31,943 nt of DNA, from the NCBI GenBank assembly GCA_938050265.1, contig CALLJT010000048.1, forward strand, positions 1 through 31,943, read 5' to 3'. Shown piece after piece: positions 17,230 to 24,965 of the stretch. Origin of the DNA: Candidatus Saccharimonadia bacterium (GTDB lineage Bacteria; Patescibacteriota; Saccharimonadia; Saccharimonadales; SZUA-47). The notes below the pieces were generated by a model, which was not told the origin of the DNA, did no database searches, and was given only the letters and a program-made list of their open reading frames with translations. The position numbers and the translations under genes are program-made. Position 1 is the stretch's first letter; every line of letters begins with the position of its first letter.

Positions 17230-17247
17230 ATCCGCCAGCTGGCGGAT
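17230..17247. repeat. 18-nt perfect palindrome ATCCGCCAGCTGGCGGAT
   Basis: This is self-complementary along its whole length with no loop, so it reads the same on both strands. The core TCCGCCAGCTGGCGGA is of the type I recall as recurring in intergenic regions of Patescibacteria genomes. Only one copy is seen in this window. A role as a REP-like element or protein-binding site is inference. Confidence 0.6.
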
Positions 17248-17318
17248 GCTTCACGTAAGGAAACAGCTTTTCTTGCGTGCTCAGGACATGCCAAAAAAGG
17301 CACCCATTTTGTTTTACT

Positions 17319-18152
17319 TTAGCTATACTTGTCTGCTGAGAGGGATTGGCGAGTGGCGGTGATAAGGTTTTCGAAAAGAGCGGCTACCGTCAAAGGGCCG
17401 ACACCGCCTTTTTGTGGTGTAATGGTGAGCAGTTCACGCTCGCGTACATCCGACGCCACATCCCCAACAAGCCCACCTGCATCCGTAGCGACACCTGCGT
17501 CGACTATGGTTAGTTTGCCGTCTTTGAGCATGTCGGCAGTTATGAGTCCCGGCACACCCGTCGCAGTGACAATGACGTCTGCGGACTGAAGTGCTGTAGG
17601 CATGTTCGTTGTTTGCCTGTCGACTGCGACGACGCTATAACCTGAGTCCTGCCACATGCGCGTCAGGGGCGCACCAACAAGTCTCCCCTGCCCGACGACG
17701 ACAATTGAAGCGTTACTGAGATCAATGTTATATGCACCGAGCAGCCAGTTGACAGCCAGTGGTGTCGGCGGGTCAAATGGGCTGTCCTGAGATAAGCCGT
17801 CCACGTCTTTATGAGGGGCAACAGCGTTCAATACTTGAGTCGTCTGAGTTGCATCTGGCAGCGGTATCTGCACGATAATACCAGTCACTGAATCATCGGT
17901 ATTAAGCTGTTCTATGAGGCTGAGTGCCTGATCCTGGTCAACAGAATGAACGTCGACTTCAGCCGTTATATCGGCTGCATAGTTCTGCTTTATGCGCATG
18001 TAGCTGTCGACAACCGGGTCAGGGTTGGTCCGTACGATCGCCAGTTTTGGCACGACACCCCACTGCTGACGCAGCCCACGCACTGCTTTAACTTGGCGTT
18101 CTTTAATATACTCTGCAACTTCGCGTCCGTTCAGTGATCGTTGTTTACTCAC
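17319..18152 (-). CDS. folD: Bifunctional methylenetetrahydrofolate dehydrogenase/cyclohydrolase FolD
   Basis: A 277-residue protein of normal FolD length. It has the catalytic Tyr-Lys pair in DSYMRIKQ (Tyr 51, Lys 55), GIIVQIPLP, the KDVDGL signature, the NADP-binding VVVGQGRLVGAPL and the C-terminal TPQKGGVGPLTVA, where Gln-Lys replaces the more common Val-Pro. FolD interconverts 5,10-methylene- and 10-formyl-tetrahydrofolate in the cytoplasm. The GTG start at 18152 follows GGGGGTG with good spacing. It is convergent with the MurD-like genes and divergent from tRNA-Arg. Confidence 0.95.
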   Translation of the reverse strand: MSKQRSLNGREVAEYIKERQVKAVRGLRQQWGVVPKLAIVRTNPDPVVDSYMRIKQNYAADITAEVDVHSVDQDQALSLIEQLNTDDSVTGIIVQIPLPDATQTTQVLNAVAPHKDVDGLSQDSPFDPPTPLAVNWLLGAYNIDLSNASIVVVGQGRLVGAPLTRMWQDSGYSVVAVDRQTTNMPTALQSADVIVTATGVPGLITADMLKDGKLTIVDAGVATDAGGLVGDVASDVRERELLTITPQKGGVGPLTVAALFENLITATRQSLSADKYS

Positions 18153-18307
18153 TAAACACCCCCGTGCAGAGAGACTGTTGAGCCGACACGCTGTAGGCTG
18201 CAGATACCATAGTAATAGAGTAGGTTGTAGTGGTCATCAGAGACGTATTGTATCATTGTATTTGAGCGTGTGTTAAACTATGCAAGAATTGAGACATACA
18301 TAACCAC

Positions 18308-18382
18308 GCGCCTGTGGTGAAATGGATATCACTTTGGTCTTCGGAACCAACATTCGGGGTTCGAGTCCCTGCGGGCGCACCA
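18308..18382 (+). tRNA. tRNA-Arg (anticodon TCG)
   Basis: Seventy-five bases fold as a cloverleaf. The acceptor GCGCCTG pairs with CGGGCGC with one G-T pair, the D stem is GTGA/TCAC, the anticodon stem is TTGGT/ACCAA with loop CTTCGGA, and the T arm has TTCGAGT. The anticodon at the 34-36 position is TCG, reading CGA and related arginine codons. The 3' CCA is encoded. Confidence 0.93.
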
Positions 18383-18500
18383 GTTTTACTGAACATCACC
18401 TCCTTGTATGTCACAGTTCCCAAGATTATTACACTCTATACTTGCTTTTTATCATATTTTGTTATACAATAAACACTTCCTAAGCCCCTTTTTTTGGGAG

Positions 18501-18579
18501 GTCACGGAGGCGCATGTGACGGATAGCGCTCGCTGCTCGTCTAAAGCTATGCGGGGACAGTAGCCGCTGAAAAGAAGCG
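18501..18579 (+). ncRNA. Candidate structured 5' leader of the glycan synthase gene
   Basis: The leader upstream of 18624 holds three nested or successive stems: GTCAC/GTGAC (18501-18505 with 18516-18520), ATAGC/GCTAT (18523-18527 with 18546-18550) and CGCT/AGCG (18565-18568 with 18576-18579). A T-rich hairpin-like stretch (CCCC-T7-GGG) precedes them. The block is GC-richer than its surroundings, and no ORF covers it. I could not match it to a riboswitch class I know, including c-di-GMP, c-di-AMP, TPP and yybP types. It may be a regulatory leader or a small RNA. Confidence 0.35.
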
Positions 18580-18623
18580 ACAAGTTATATACACACATAC
18601 ACAAGGTGGATCAACGAAATACC

Positions 18624-21600
18624 ATGGATAAACCCATATTTTATGACGAATCAGGTAAACGCAAGCTATTTGTGAATTTTCTGCTTTCTATATTCGTGAG
18701 CTTCCTTGTGTTCCTGACGGCGTTTACCGCGTACCACATTATCACGCTGTACGCAGCGACAAACGGCGACAAAACACAGTCATTGGCACTCAACCAAGAC
18801 CCGCGAGGGGCCCTGCTGTACACGTCCACTTCAGCGAGCTCATACAACGTCCTCGCAGACCAAATGAGTACACTTGATACGTTAATTGTCCCGAAATACC
18901 ACGTGACACCGGCACGGATAGATACGCCGTCCAGTTATGAACCCGCACTCGAAAACGTCGACACTCTTTCTGACGCCATGAGCACTCAGTACGACCTGTA
19001 CTACACAGTTGGTGCACACGACTATTACGCTTCGGGTGTCCAGACAGGCAGGACTCCTTCTACTGAGAATATTGACAGCATTATCAAACGACTCACGCAA
19101 AAACGCCTAGAAATCGTCGCGTCAGACGCAGCTGCTACAGCCGCCGACGGTATCCTACTGGATTTCGATATCAGCGACTTCTCGGTAAATCAACTTAACG
19201 CCTACAAAGGACTTGTGTCACGTGCACACCTAGCCGCAAATAATGCTGACATCAAACTCGGCATAAAGTTCTACACCACTGACCTAACGAACACATCTCT
19301 TGAACTAACCACAGAAACTGACCTTGTGTATCTCGACTACGACTACGACGTACCGATGACCGAGCAAGTTGATGCATCGTTTACTGCGTTCCGAACTTAC
19401 GGTGGAACGATTGTCTACGAAGCACCGACGCTTTCTACTACAACCGTAGAGGGTCAACCAAACGTACCGGTACCCTACAGTGAGATAGACGAAGGACTTG
19501 TCGGTACACGGTATGACCGCGCACTCAACGTACCACTCACCATAGCGGTAGAGAGCGAACCAGTGTCTCTCCAGAACCAAGATGTAACTGTAGTGCGCGA
19601 CGCAGTCACCTCCTACAACTACGCACACGCCATTGCTGAGAATACTCAGCGTCTGTTTGGTGAGCAGCAGCTTGCTGTTAGTCACCCTGGGTTCGAAGAG
19701 TACTCTATCTGGTCAGTCATGCCAGCTATCGATGACCGAAGCGTGCGAGCACCTGAGCCGACGAAGAGCGTTCTACAAGCAACCTACACAGGAACCGGGG
19801 AAATAACTCGACTTGTGTCAGAAGGCTCGCAAGGAAAGCGCACATATACCTACGACGCCGAAGGATACGTGACCGATAGTACACAAGAGTATCTGGACAC
19901 CCTGCCTGAAATCCGCAGGTCTGGTCAGTCAGGCAAAAAAGTAGCGATCACATTTGACGATGGGCCACACCCCGTATACACCAGACAGGTGCTCGACATA
20001 CTTGACGAATACGGTGCAAAAGGCACGTTCTTCTTGCTTGGTGAAAAAGTTGAACAGTTCCCAGAAATCACAAAAGAAATCGTAGCCCGTGGCCACCAAG
20101 TAGAAAACCACACGTATACCCACCCGTACGTCACTCAGCTGACAGACGACAGTGTATATACACAGATAGAATCAACGACCGAAATCATTGAACGCGTCAC
20201 AGGTCAGAAAGTTCGCTACTACAGACAGCCGTTTGGTGCCAGCTACCCTGCGGCAACCGAGCGAGGAATAACACTCCTGTCTCAACTCAACAGCCTCGGG
20301 CTCAAATCAAGTGAATACGACATCGACAGCAAAGACTGGCAGCTTGCCAGCGCTCAAGATGTCATAGACAAAGTCAAAAACGACTTAGCCGCTAGCCCAG
20401 AAGACGGCCGAACCCAGCTACTATTCCATGACGCGAGCAGTAAAACTCCAGAAAACACACTTAAAGCACTCCCGGTAATTCTTGATTTCCTACAGAAACA
20501 AAACTACGAAATCGTAGCCGTCAGCTCACTCGATAAAATCGAAGACAAAGGCGCAACCGACCCAAGCGCGTTTTCTGCACTGTTTGTGAAAAACGCGTTT
20601 TTACGAGCTATGGTCATCGTTGGCCTGATAGTACTGAGTACGTCACTGGCGACGATAGGCTGGACGCTCATCGGCACATGGCTCTATAACCATCGTAAAC
20701 TCGTGAACAAATACTCCATTCGGCACATCCCTAAACACATCGAACAGAACCCCAAACTATCCGTGATAATCGCCTGTTACAACGAAGAATCTGTCATTGG
20801 CAAAACTATTGAAGCCCTGCTGATGAGTACCTACAAAAACTTCGAGCTGATTATCGTGAACGATGGGTCTAAAGATAGTACCGCTGAAGTCATTTCGGAC
20901 TATGTCAAAAAATATCCAAAAATCACGTTCCTCGACCGACCAAACGGTGGCAAGGCAAAAGCGCTTGAAGCTGCGCTTGAATACAACACGAACGAGTGGG
21001 TTGTGTTCTGTGATGCAGATACGATATTTGACGAGTTTGCACTGGAGCGGTTCAAAGATGAAGCCGTCAGCACACCTGAACTTGGCGCGTCTGCAGGGCG
21101 CGTTGTCGTTGGTAACGCACACTCGTTTTTGACCCGGTCACAGGCGCTTGAGTACGGCGTAGCACACATGTTCTTGAAGGCAGCACAGCACGCAACAACC
21201 AGTGTATCTGTCGTCCCGGGAGCGACCGGCATATGGAGCATGACGGCACTCAGCAAAAGCGGTGGATACACACAAGACACACTTGCCGAGGACACCGATG
21301 CAACATACCGCTTACACCAGAATAACTACGGAGTCACCTACCGACACGATGTCTTGTCGTGGACCGAAGCACCGAGCACCTACAACATGCTCATCAAACA
21401 GCGTATTCGGTGGCAGCTGGGCAACCTCCAGGTTATCAGCAAGCATATCCGTGGACTGTTCAACCGGACATATGGCAATGTGGGGATCATCATCATGCCA
21501 CTCGTCATTATCGGCTTTATCCAGAGCCTGATCACGCCAGTCGTCACGCTGTACACGATCTACGTTGCTGCAAGCTACATAGGACCATGGACGGTTACAT

Positions 21601-21941
21601 TGCCGTTTGAATACTCATTTGTGTCGTTCAAAACAATGTTGTTTTTCGGCTTCGTACTGCTCGCAAGTCAGCTGATCATGGCACTGACTGTGATCATCCG
21701 TAAAACAGACATCGGCGACACGTCTCGTATGAAAGCAGTCATCACAATCCCGTACTTCCTGATAGTGTTCAACCTCATACTGTCGTACGCGACTATCGTA
21801 GCTATTTTGAAAGCACTCAGGGGGACAATGCAAGGATGGGGCTACCAGCAGCGTACGGCGTCCGTATCTGCCCGCGCACCGTCAATGACCACAGACGTCG
21901 CAGCTGCATCAACCACAGACCACCGTCCACCGACGCACTAA
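18624..21941 (+). CDS. Trifunctional-looking glycan synthase: GH18-like module, NodB deacetylase and GT2 transferase
   Basis: A membrane protein of about 1105 residues. A membrane helix (about 15-42) is followed by an extracytoplasmic GH18-like module (about 80-385). Its signature DGILLDFD ends in Asp where the catalytic Glu of GH18 is expected, so it may bind rather than cut. A NodB polysaccharide deacetylase domain (about 435-640) has TFDDGPHP and the metal-ligand block HTYTHP. A second helix (about 655-685) leads to a cytosolic GT2 domain (about 710-940) with DGSKDST, CDADT, AEDTD and QRIRW, then three to four helices. This resembles processive beta-glycan synthases of the PNAG/chitin type; polymer made inside would be exported and deacetylated outside. 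ATG 18624 is preferred over GTG 18606; neither has a good ribosome-binding site. Confidence 0.88.
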   Translation: MDKPIFYDESGKRKLFVNFLLSIFVSFLVFLTAFTAYHIITLYAATNGDKTQSLALNQDPRGALLYTSTSASSYNVLADQMSTLDTLIVPKYHVTPARIDTPSSYEPALENVDTLSDAMSTQYDLYYTVGAHDYYASGVQTGRTPSTENIDSIIKRLTQKRLEIVASDAAATAADGILLDFDISDFSVNQLNAYKGLVSRAHLAANNADIKLGIKFYTTDLTNTSLELTTETDLVYLDYDYDVPMTEQVDASFTAFRTYGGTIVYEAPTLSTTTVEGQPNVPVPYSEIDEGLVGTRYDRALNVPLTIAVESEPVSLQNQDVTVVRDAVTSYNYAHAIAENTQRLFGEQQLAVSHPGFEEYSIWSVMPAIDDRSVRAPEPTKSVLQATYTGTGEITRLVSEGSQGKRTYTYDAEGYVTDSTQEYLDTLPEIRRSGQSGKKVAITFDDGPHPVYTRQVLDILDEYGAKGTFFLLGEKVEQFPEITKEIVARGHQVENHTYTHPYVTQLTDDSVYTQIESTTEIIERVTGQKVRYYRQPFGASYPAATERGITLLSQLNSLGLKSSEYDIDSKDWQLASAQDVIDKVKNDLAASPEDGRTQLLFHDASSKTPENTLKALPVILDFLQKQNYEIVAVSSLDKIEDKGATDPSAFSALFVKNAFLRAMVIVGLIVLSTSLATIGWTLIGTWLYNHRKLVNKYSIRHIPKHIEQNPKLSVIIACYNEESVIGKTIEALLMSTYKNFELIIVNDGSKDSTAEVISDYVKKYPKITFLDRPNGGKAKALEAALEYNTNEWVVFCDADTIFDEFALERFKDEAVSTPELGASAGRVVVGNAHSFLTRSQALEYGVAHMFLKAAQHATTSVSVVPGATGIWSMTALSKSGGYTQDTLAEDTDATYRLHQNNYGVTYRHDVLSWTEAPSTYNMLIKQRIRWQLGNLQVISKHIRGLFNRTYGNVGIIIMPLVIIGFIQSLITPVVTLYTIYVAASYIGPWTVTLPFEYSFVSFKTMLFFGFVLLASQLIMALTVIIRKTDIGDTSRMKAVITIPYFLIVFNLILSYATIVAILKALRGTMQGWGYQQRTASVSARAPSMTTDVAAASTTDHRPPTH

Positions 21942-21952
21942 CCCGTCAGCCA

Positions 21953-21981
21953 TTGACAGCAAAGGAGATTTCCCAGATAAT
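21953..21981 (+). promoter_or_regulatory. Strong sigma70-type promoter for tRNA-Lys
   Basis: A perfect TTGACA (21953-21958) is followed 17 nt later by GATAAT (21976-21981), one mismatch from consensus. Transcription would start near 21988, about 23 nt before the tRNA. The -35 box begins 12 nt after the glycan synthase stop. Confidence 0.8.
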
Positions 21982-22010
21982 ACAGCGCACTGCTTCAAAA
22001 TAATATGTAC

Positions 22011-22087
22011 GGGTCATTAGCTCAGTTGGTTAGAGCATCGGCCTCTTAAGCCGAGTGTCCTGGGTTCGAATCCCAGATGACCCTCCA
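22011..22087 (+). tRNA. tRNA-Lys (anticodon CTT)
   Basis: Seventy-seven bases form a standard cloverleaf: acceptor GGGTCAT/ATGACCC, D arm with AGTTGGTTAGAGC, anticodon stem TCGGC/GCCGA with loop CTCTTAA, and T arm with GGTTCGAATCC. Positions 34-36 read CTT, for lysine codon AAG. The 3' CCA is encoded. Confidence 0.95.
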
Positions 22088-22095
22088 AATAAAGT

Positions 22096-22118
22096 CAGCC
22101 CTCAAAGGGGCTGTTTTT
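22096..22118 (+). terminator. Rho-independent terminator of tRNA-Lys
   Basis: CAGCCC (22096-22101) pairs with GGGCTG (22108-22113) around a 6-nt loop and is followed by TTTTTATTT. It begins 9 nt after the tRNA. Confidence 0.85.
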
Positions 22119-22385
22119 ATTTAGATTGTTGTTTGAGTTCAAATCCAGGACACCTTGGTGTCATGTGGGGAGAAGTGCCAGTGACACTTCGAGTAGCTAT
22201 TTCCCTCGACAACTATGTTGGCGAAGGTGAAATAGTGGTGGGGAGTAGCTATTTCCCTTGCAAGCTATGCTTTCAGAGGTGCAATAGTAGGTCGAGTCCC
22301 TCTTGGTCCTCCACATTCATAGCCCACGCAAGGGGTTTTGAATTTGGAAGTCCAAGAGATGATTTAAAGGTGATTTATTGCTTCA
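22119..22385. repeat. Gene-free stretch with tRNA-like scraps and a 52-nt tandem duplication
   Basis: No plausible gene is seen. Near 22132-22153 there is a sequence like a degenerate T arm (GAGTTCAAATCC). At 22191-22205 and 22243-22257 the same 15-mer GAGTAGCTATTTCCC occurs; the downstream bases (GGTGAAATAGT, then GGTGCAATAGT) keep the same 52-nt offset, so the unit 22191-22242 is imperfectly repeated at 22243-22294. Directly after, 22291-22313 reads GTCGAGTCCC...GGTCCTCCA, like the 3' end of a tRNA including CCA. It may be a decayed tRNA array or attachment-site remnants. Confidence 0.5.
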
Positions 22386-22973
22386 CTAGGAACGCTCGTT
22401 AATAGGTATTCGCATGACGGTGCTCGTAACGATACCTCCAATATTCTCATACAGTTTACCCATATGCGGGAAGTCGTTACCGTGAGGCAATTTTAAGTCA
22501 TTGACACCCTTCTCTCTGCACACCTCAATTACTTCTCGCAATGTAGATTCAGCTTCACCGGCACCTTCGTATGATTTATCAACTGCAATGTGATCCAGTG
22601 TCGCTCGTGGCAGACCATATCTCATATCTTTGCGGACGCTCACAGCTGCCATGGACACAGTCGTACCGCTGCGCTCACCAATTGGTATAAAATTTCCAGG
22701 AGCACCTAAGAAATGCCTAAACGCGTCTAATCGCCCAGGCATATTATCTCTTGCGACCGGAACATATTCTGGATTTGATGCCTTCGCATCCATAGCGTCA
22801 CTAATTCTATCGACAAGATAAAGGACAAAATCCGCATCATCGACTGTCGCAATTCTATAGCAAGTGTTCACGATTGGTAAGTCTTCCACACGATCAATTA
22901 TTTGCACAATACTTTTAATTATCCAGGTACGCACCTGCGCACCGACGTGCTGCCACGGACTACGGTCACACAA
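22386..22973 (-). CDS. GNAT-family N-acetyltransferase
   Basis: Up to 195 residues. The C-terminal part shows the GNAT layout: strand 4 in ATLDHIAVDKSYEGAGEAESTL, where the acetyl-CoA pyrophosphate loop is the variant YEGAGEAE in place of Q/RxxGxG/A, a helix EVIEVCREKG, then strand NDLKL and a late LYENIGG. The start is uncertain: the longest frame begins at a TTG at 22973 without a ribosome-binding site, and the fold seems to start near residue 38, so an internal GTG is possible. The substrate is unknown. It is divergent from the hydrolase operon and faces tRNA-Lys. Confidence 0.65.
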   Translation of the reverse strand: MCDRSPWQHVGAQVRTWIIKSIVQIIDRVEDLPIVNTCYRIATVDDADFVLYLVDRISDAMDAKASNPEYVPVARDNMPGRLDAFRHFLGAPGNFIPIGERSGTTVSMAAVSVRKDMRYGLPRATLDHIAVDKSYEGAGEAESTLREVIEVCREKGVNDLKLPHGNDFPHMGKLYENIGGIVTSTVMRIPINERS

Positions 22974-23072
22974 GAGACAAACGGAAAGACAAAACTCATG
23001 AAAACCTAAGACACAGGGAATATGTAGATGGTAGAATACAAACGTACACCAACTAAACTTACGGAGGATGAG

Positions 23073-23786
23073 ATGGATATACAGTCACTGCAAATCCCTT
23101 GCAAAGGCTACGAAATTGCAGCCGATTGGTACGACGGCGATACACAAAATAACGATGTACTTCTTGTACTGGTCGGGTACTCATCAAATAAATCCAACTA
23201 TCGACAGCTCGTATCAGCAATCGTTGAGAAATCTGGCACGTCTGCCCTCGTTATCGACTACACAGGCCACGGTGAAAGTCCATACGATCTACAAGAGCTA
23301 TCTCCAGCTCAGAACTTTCTAGAAGTAGTAACTGCATATGACTGGCTTGCAGATAATCACCCAGAAAAAGCCATCAACGTCATGGGCACTAGCTACGGTG
23401 GGTTCATGGGCATAGAGTTAACTAAGTATCGCTCACCCGAAAAACTTGTTCTGAGAGCGCCAGCCATCTACAGTCCTGACACTTTCTATACCAAATGGAA
23501 AGATATGGAATTAGCGGAGATACGCCATGGATACCGAGCTGACCCAAAGAACTTCGTTAAACACCCATTACTTGCAAGGGCAGCAAAATACCAAGGCGAG
23601 ACATACGTACTAACACATGAGCTTGACGAAGACTGCCCTAAGGCATCAACCACTCCAATAGCTGAGGCATTCAACGCAGAGACATGGGAGGCGAAAGGCT
23701 TCGTCCATGGGCTGGGTAGGAGCACTTTTACTGATGAGCAGCTGGAAGAGTACCAAGACAAGATCGTTGAGTGGCTACATCGATGA
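23073..23786 (+). CDS. Alpha/beta hydrolase, first gene of a four-gene operon
   Basis: A 237-residue serine hydrolase. ATG 23073 is chosen because GGAGG lies 5 nt upstream; ATG 23028 lacks such a site. The sequence has the oxyanion-side strand DVLLVLVGYSSNKSNY, DYTGHGES, the nucleophile elbow GTSYGG (Ser 107), a later acid in HELDEDCP and a histidine in KGFVHGLGR. It looks cytosolic, with no signal peptide. The fold resembles acylaminoacyl-peptidase or esterase-type hydrolases; the substrate is unknown. The next gene starts inside its stop codon (ATGA). Confidence 0.83.
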   Translation: MDIQSLQIPCKGYEIAADWYDGDTQNNDVLLVLVGYSSNKSNYRQLVSAIVEKSGTSALVIDYTGHGESPYDLQELSPAQNFLEVVTAYDWLADNHPEKAINVMGTSYGGFMGIELTKYRSPEKLVLRAPAIYSPDTFYTKWKDMELAEIRHGYRADPKNFVKHPLLARAAKYQGETYVLTHELDEDCPKASTTPIAEAFNAETWEAKGFVHGLGRSTFTDEQLEEYQDKIVEWLHR

Positions 23787-24430
23787 GGGTTTTGGTATTT
23801 GGGGATAGTATTACGCAGGGATATTGGGATACTGATGGTGGCTGGGTAGAACGTCTCAGGAAGCACTTTGACACCTTGCAGGCTTCTGACCTGGAAGGTC
23901 GTGATGAGCCAACCATCTTTAATCTGGGTATTTCAGCTGATAATTCGAACGACATTCTTGAAAGACTTGAAGCAGAAACCACTGCGAGGACTCGGCATGG
24001 CAATCTACCAATAGTAATCATACAAATCGGGATCAACGACTCGTCGACCGATAATCGAGCAGAAGACCAAAGTGTGAGAGTGCCTATCGAAGACTACGAA
24101 AAAAATCTTCATGAAATTATTAAGGTTGCTCGGCCGCTTAGCTCAAAGCTGATTTTGGTAGGACTGCCCGCCTGCGACGAATCGAAAACAACACCAGTCT
24201 TCTGGGGAGATTTTCATTACACAAATGCAGCAATCGAGCAATATGAAGATGTAATGAAACGAGTGGCAGCAGCGGAAGACACTCCATTCATCCCCGTGTT
24301 CAAAAACTTCAAGACTGCACTAGATGATGGCAAAGATTACCTGCCAGACGGACTACACCCCAACAATGATGGACATGAGTTTATTGCAGATTACTTGCTG
24401 CATACGATCGAGGAGATGCTCCGTGAATAA
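23783..24430 (+). CDS. SGNH/GDSL-family hydrolase
   Basis: A 215-residue esterase-like protein with the four SGNH blocks: GDSITQG with nucleophile Ser 9, NLGISADNS carrying the block II glycine, GINDS (Gly 83, Asn 85), and DGLHPNNDGH with Asp 189 and His 192. Family members deacylate small esters, lipids or sugars. There is no signal peptide. ATG 23783 overlaps the upstream stop by 4 nt. A GTG four codons earlier is possible but lies inside the previous gene. Its stop is overlapped 8 nt by the next gene. Confidence 0.9.
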   Translation: MRVLVFGDSITQGYWDTDGGWVERLRKHFDTLQASDLEGRDEPTIFNLGISADNSNDILERLEAETTARTRHGNLPIVIIQIGINDSSTDNRAEDQSVRVPIEDYEKNLHEIIKVARPLSSKLILVGLPACDESKTTPVFWGDFHYTNAAIEQYEDVMKRVAAAEDTPFIPVFKNFKTALDDGKDYLPDGLHPNNDGHEFIADYLLHTIEEMLRE

Positions 24431-24965
24431 TGTCAGTATAACCTATTTCGTTCACGGAACAACAACCGACAATGAAACACATCGAGCAACAGGCTGGCTT
24501 CCTGGAGAGCTGTCTGAAGTTGGCAAGGAACAAGCGAAACAACTAGGCACGCAAGCCGCGGACAAGCAATTCGACGTCGTGTTCTGTTCCGACCTGAAGA
24601 GAGCCATCGACTCAGCCGAGCTTGGATTTGGTGGCACGTACACAATAGTCCAAGACGAAAGACTACGTGAGTGCAACTATGGCACTCTAAATGGCGAACC
24701 AAACAACTTTAAAGAGAACATGAGTGATTTTGTTGATAACCCTTTTCCGAATGGTGAAAGCTATAAAGATGTTGAGCAACGAATCGCAAATTTCATAGAA
24801 CACCTCAGGAAAGAATGGCAAGGAAAACACATCGCAATAGTAGCCCACCAAGCTCCTCAGCTTGCTCTCGACGTTATTCTGAAAGGTCTGAATTGGGAAG
24901 AAGCAATCAATACAGATTGGCGAAAAACTAAATCCTGGCAGCCCGGATGGGACTACGTAGCATGA
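24423..24965 (+). CDS. Histidine phosphatase superfamily protein with altered RHG motif
   Basis: About 180 residues starting at GTG 24423, which has GAGGAG 7 nt upstream and overlaps the SGNH gene by 8 nt. The family layout is clear: FCSDLKRAIDSAE, ERLRECNYGTLNGEP and IVAHQAPQLAL with the second histidine. At the N-terminus, however, the catalytic RHG triad reads FVHGTT: the histidine (His 11) that would be phosphorylated remains, while the preceding phosphate-binding arginine is a valine. It may therefore act on an unusual substrate or bind without catalysis. GELSEVGKEQAKQLG is typical of the family. Confidence 0.82.
   Translation: MNNVSITYFVHGTTTDNETHRATGWLPGELSEVGKEQAKQLGTQAADKQFDVVFCSDLKRAIDSAELGFGGTYTIVQDERLRECNYGTLNGEPNNFKENMSDFVDNPFPNGESYKDVEQRIANFIEHLRKEWQGKHIAIVAHQAPQLALDVILKGLNWEEAINTDWRKTKSWQPGWDYVA

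Noticed and set aside
22239..22257. GGGGAGTAGC resembling the start of a yybP-ykoY manganese riboswitch
   Set aside because: The rest of the motif is not found, the first repeat copy lacks the GGGG, and no transporter gene follows.
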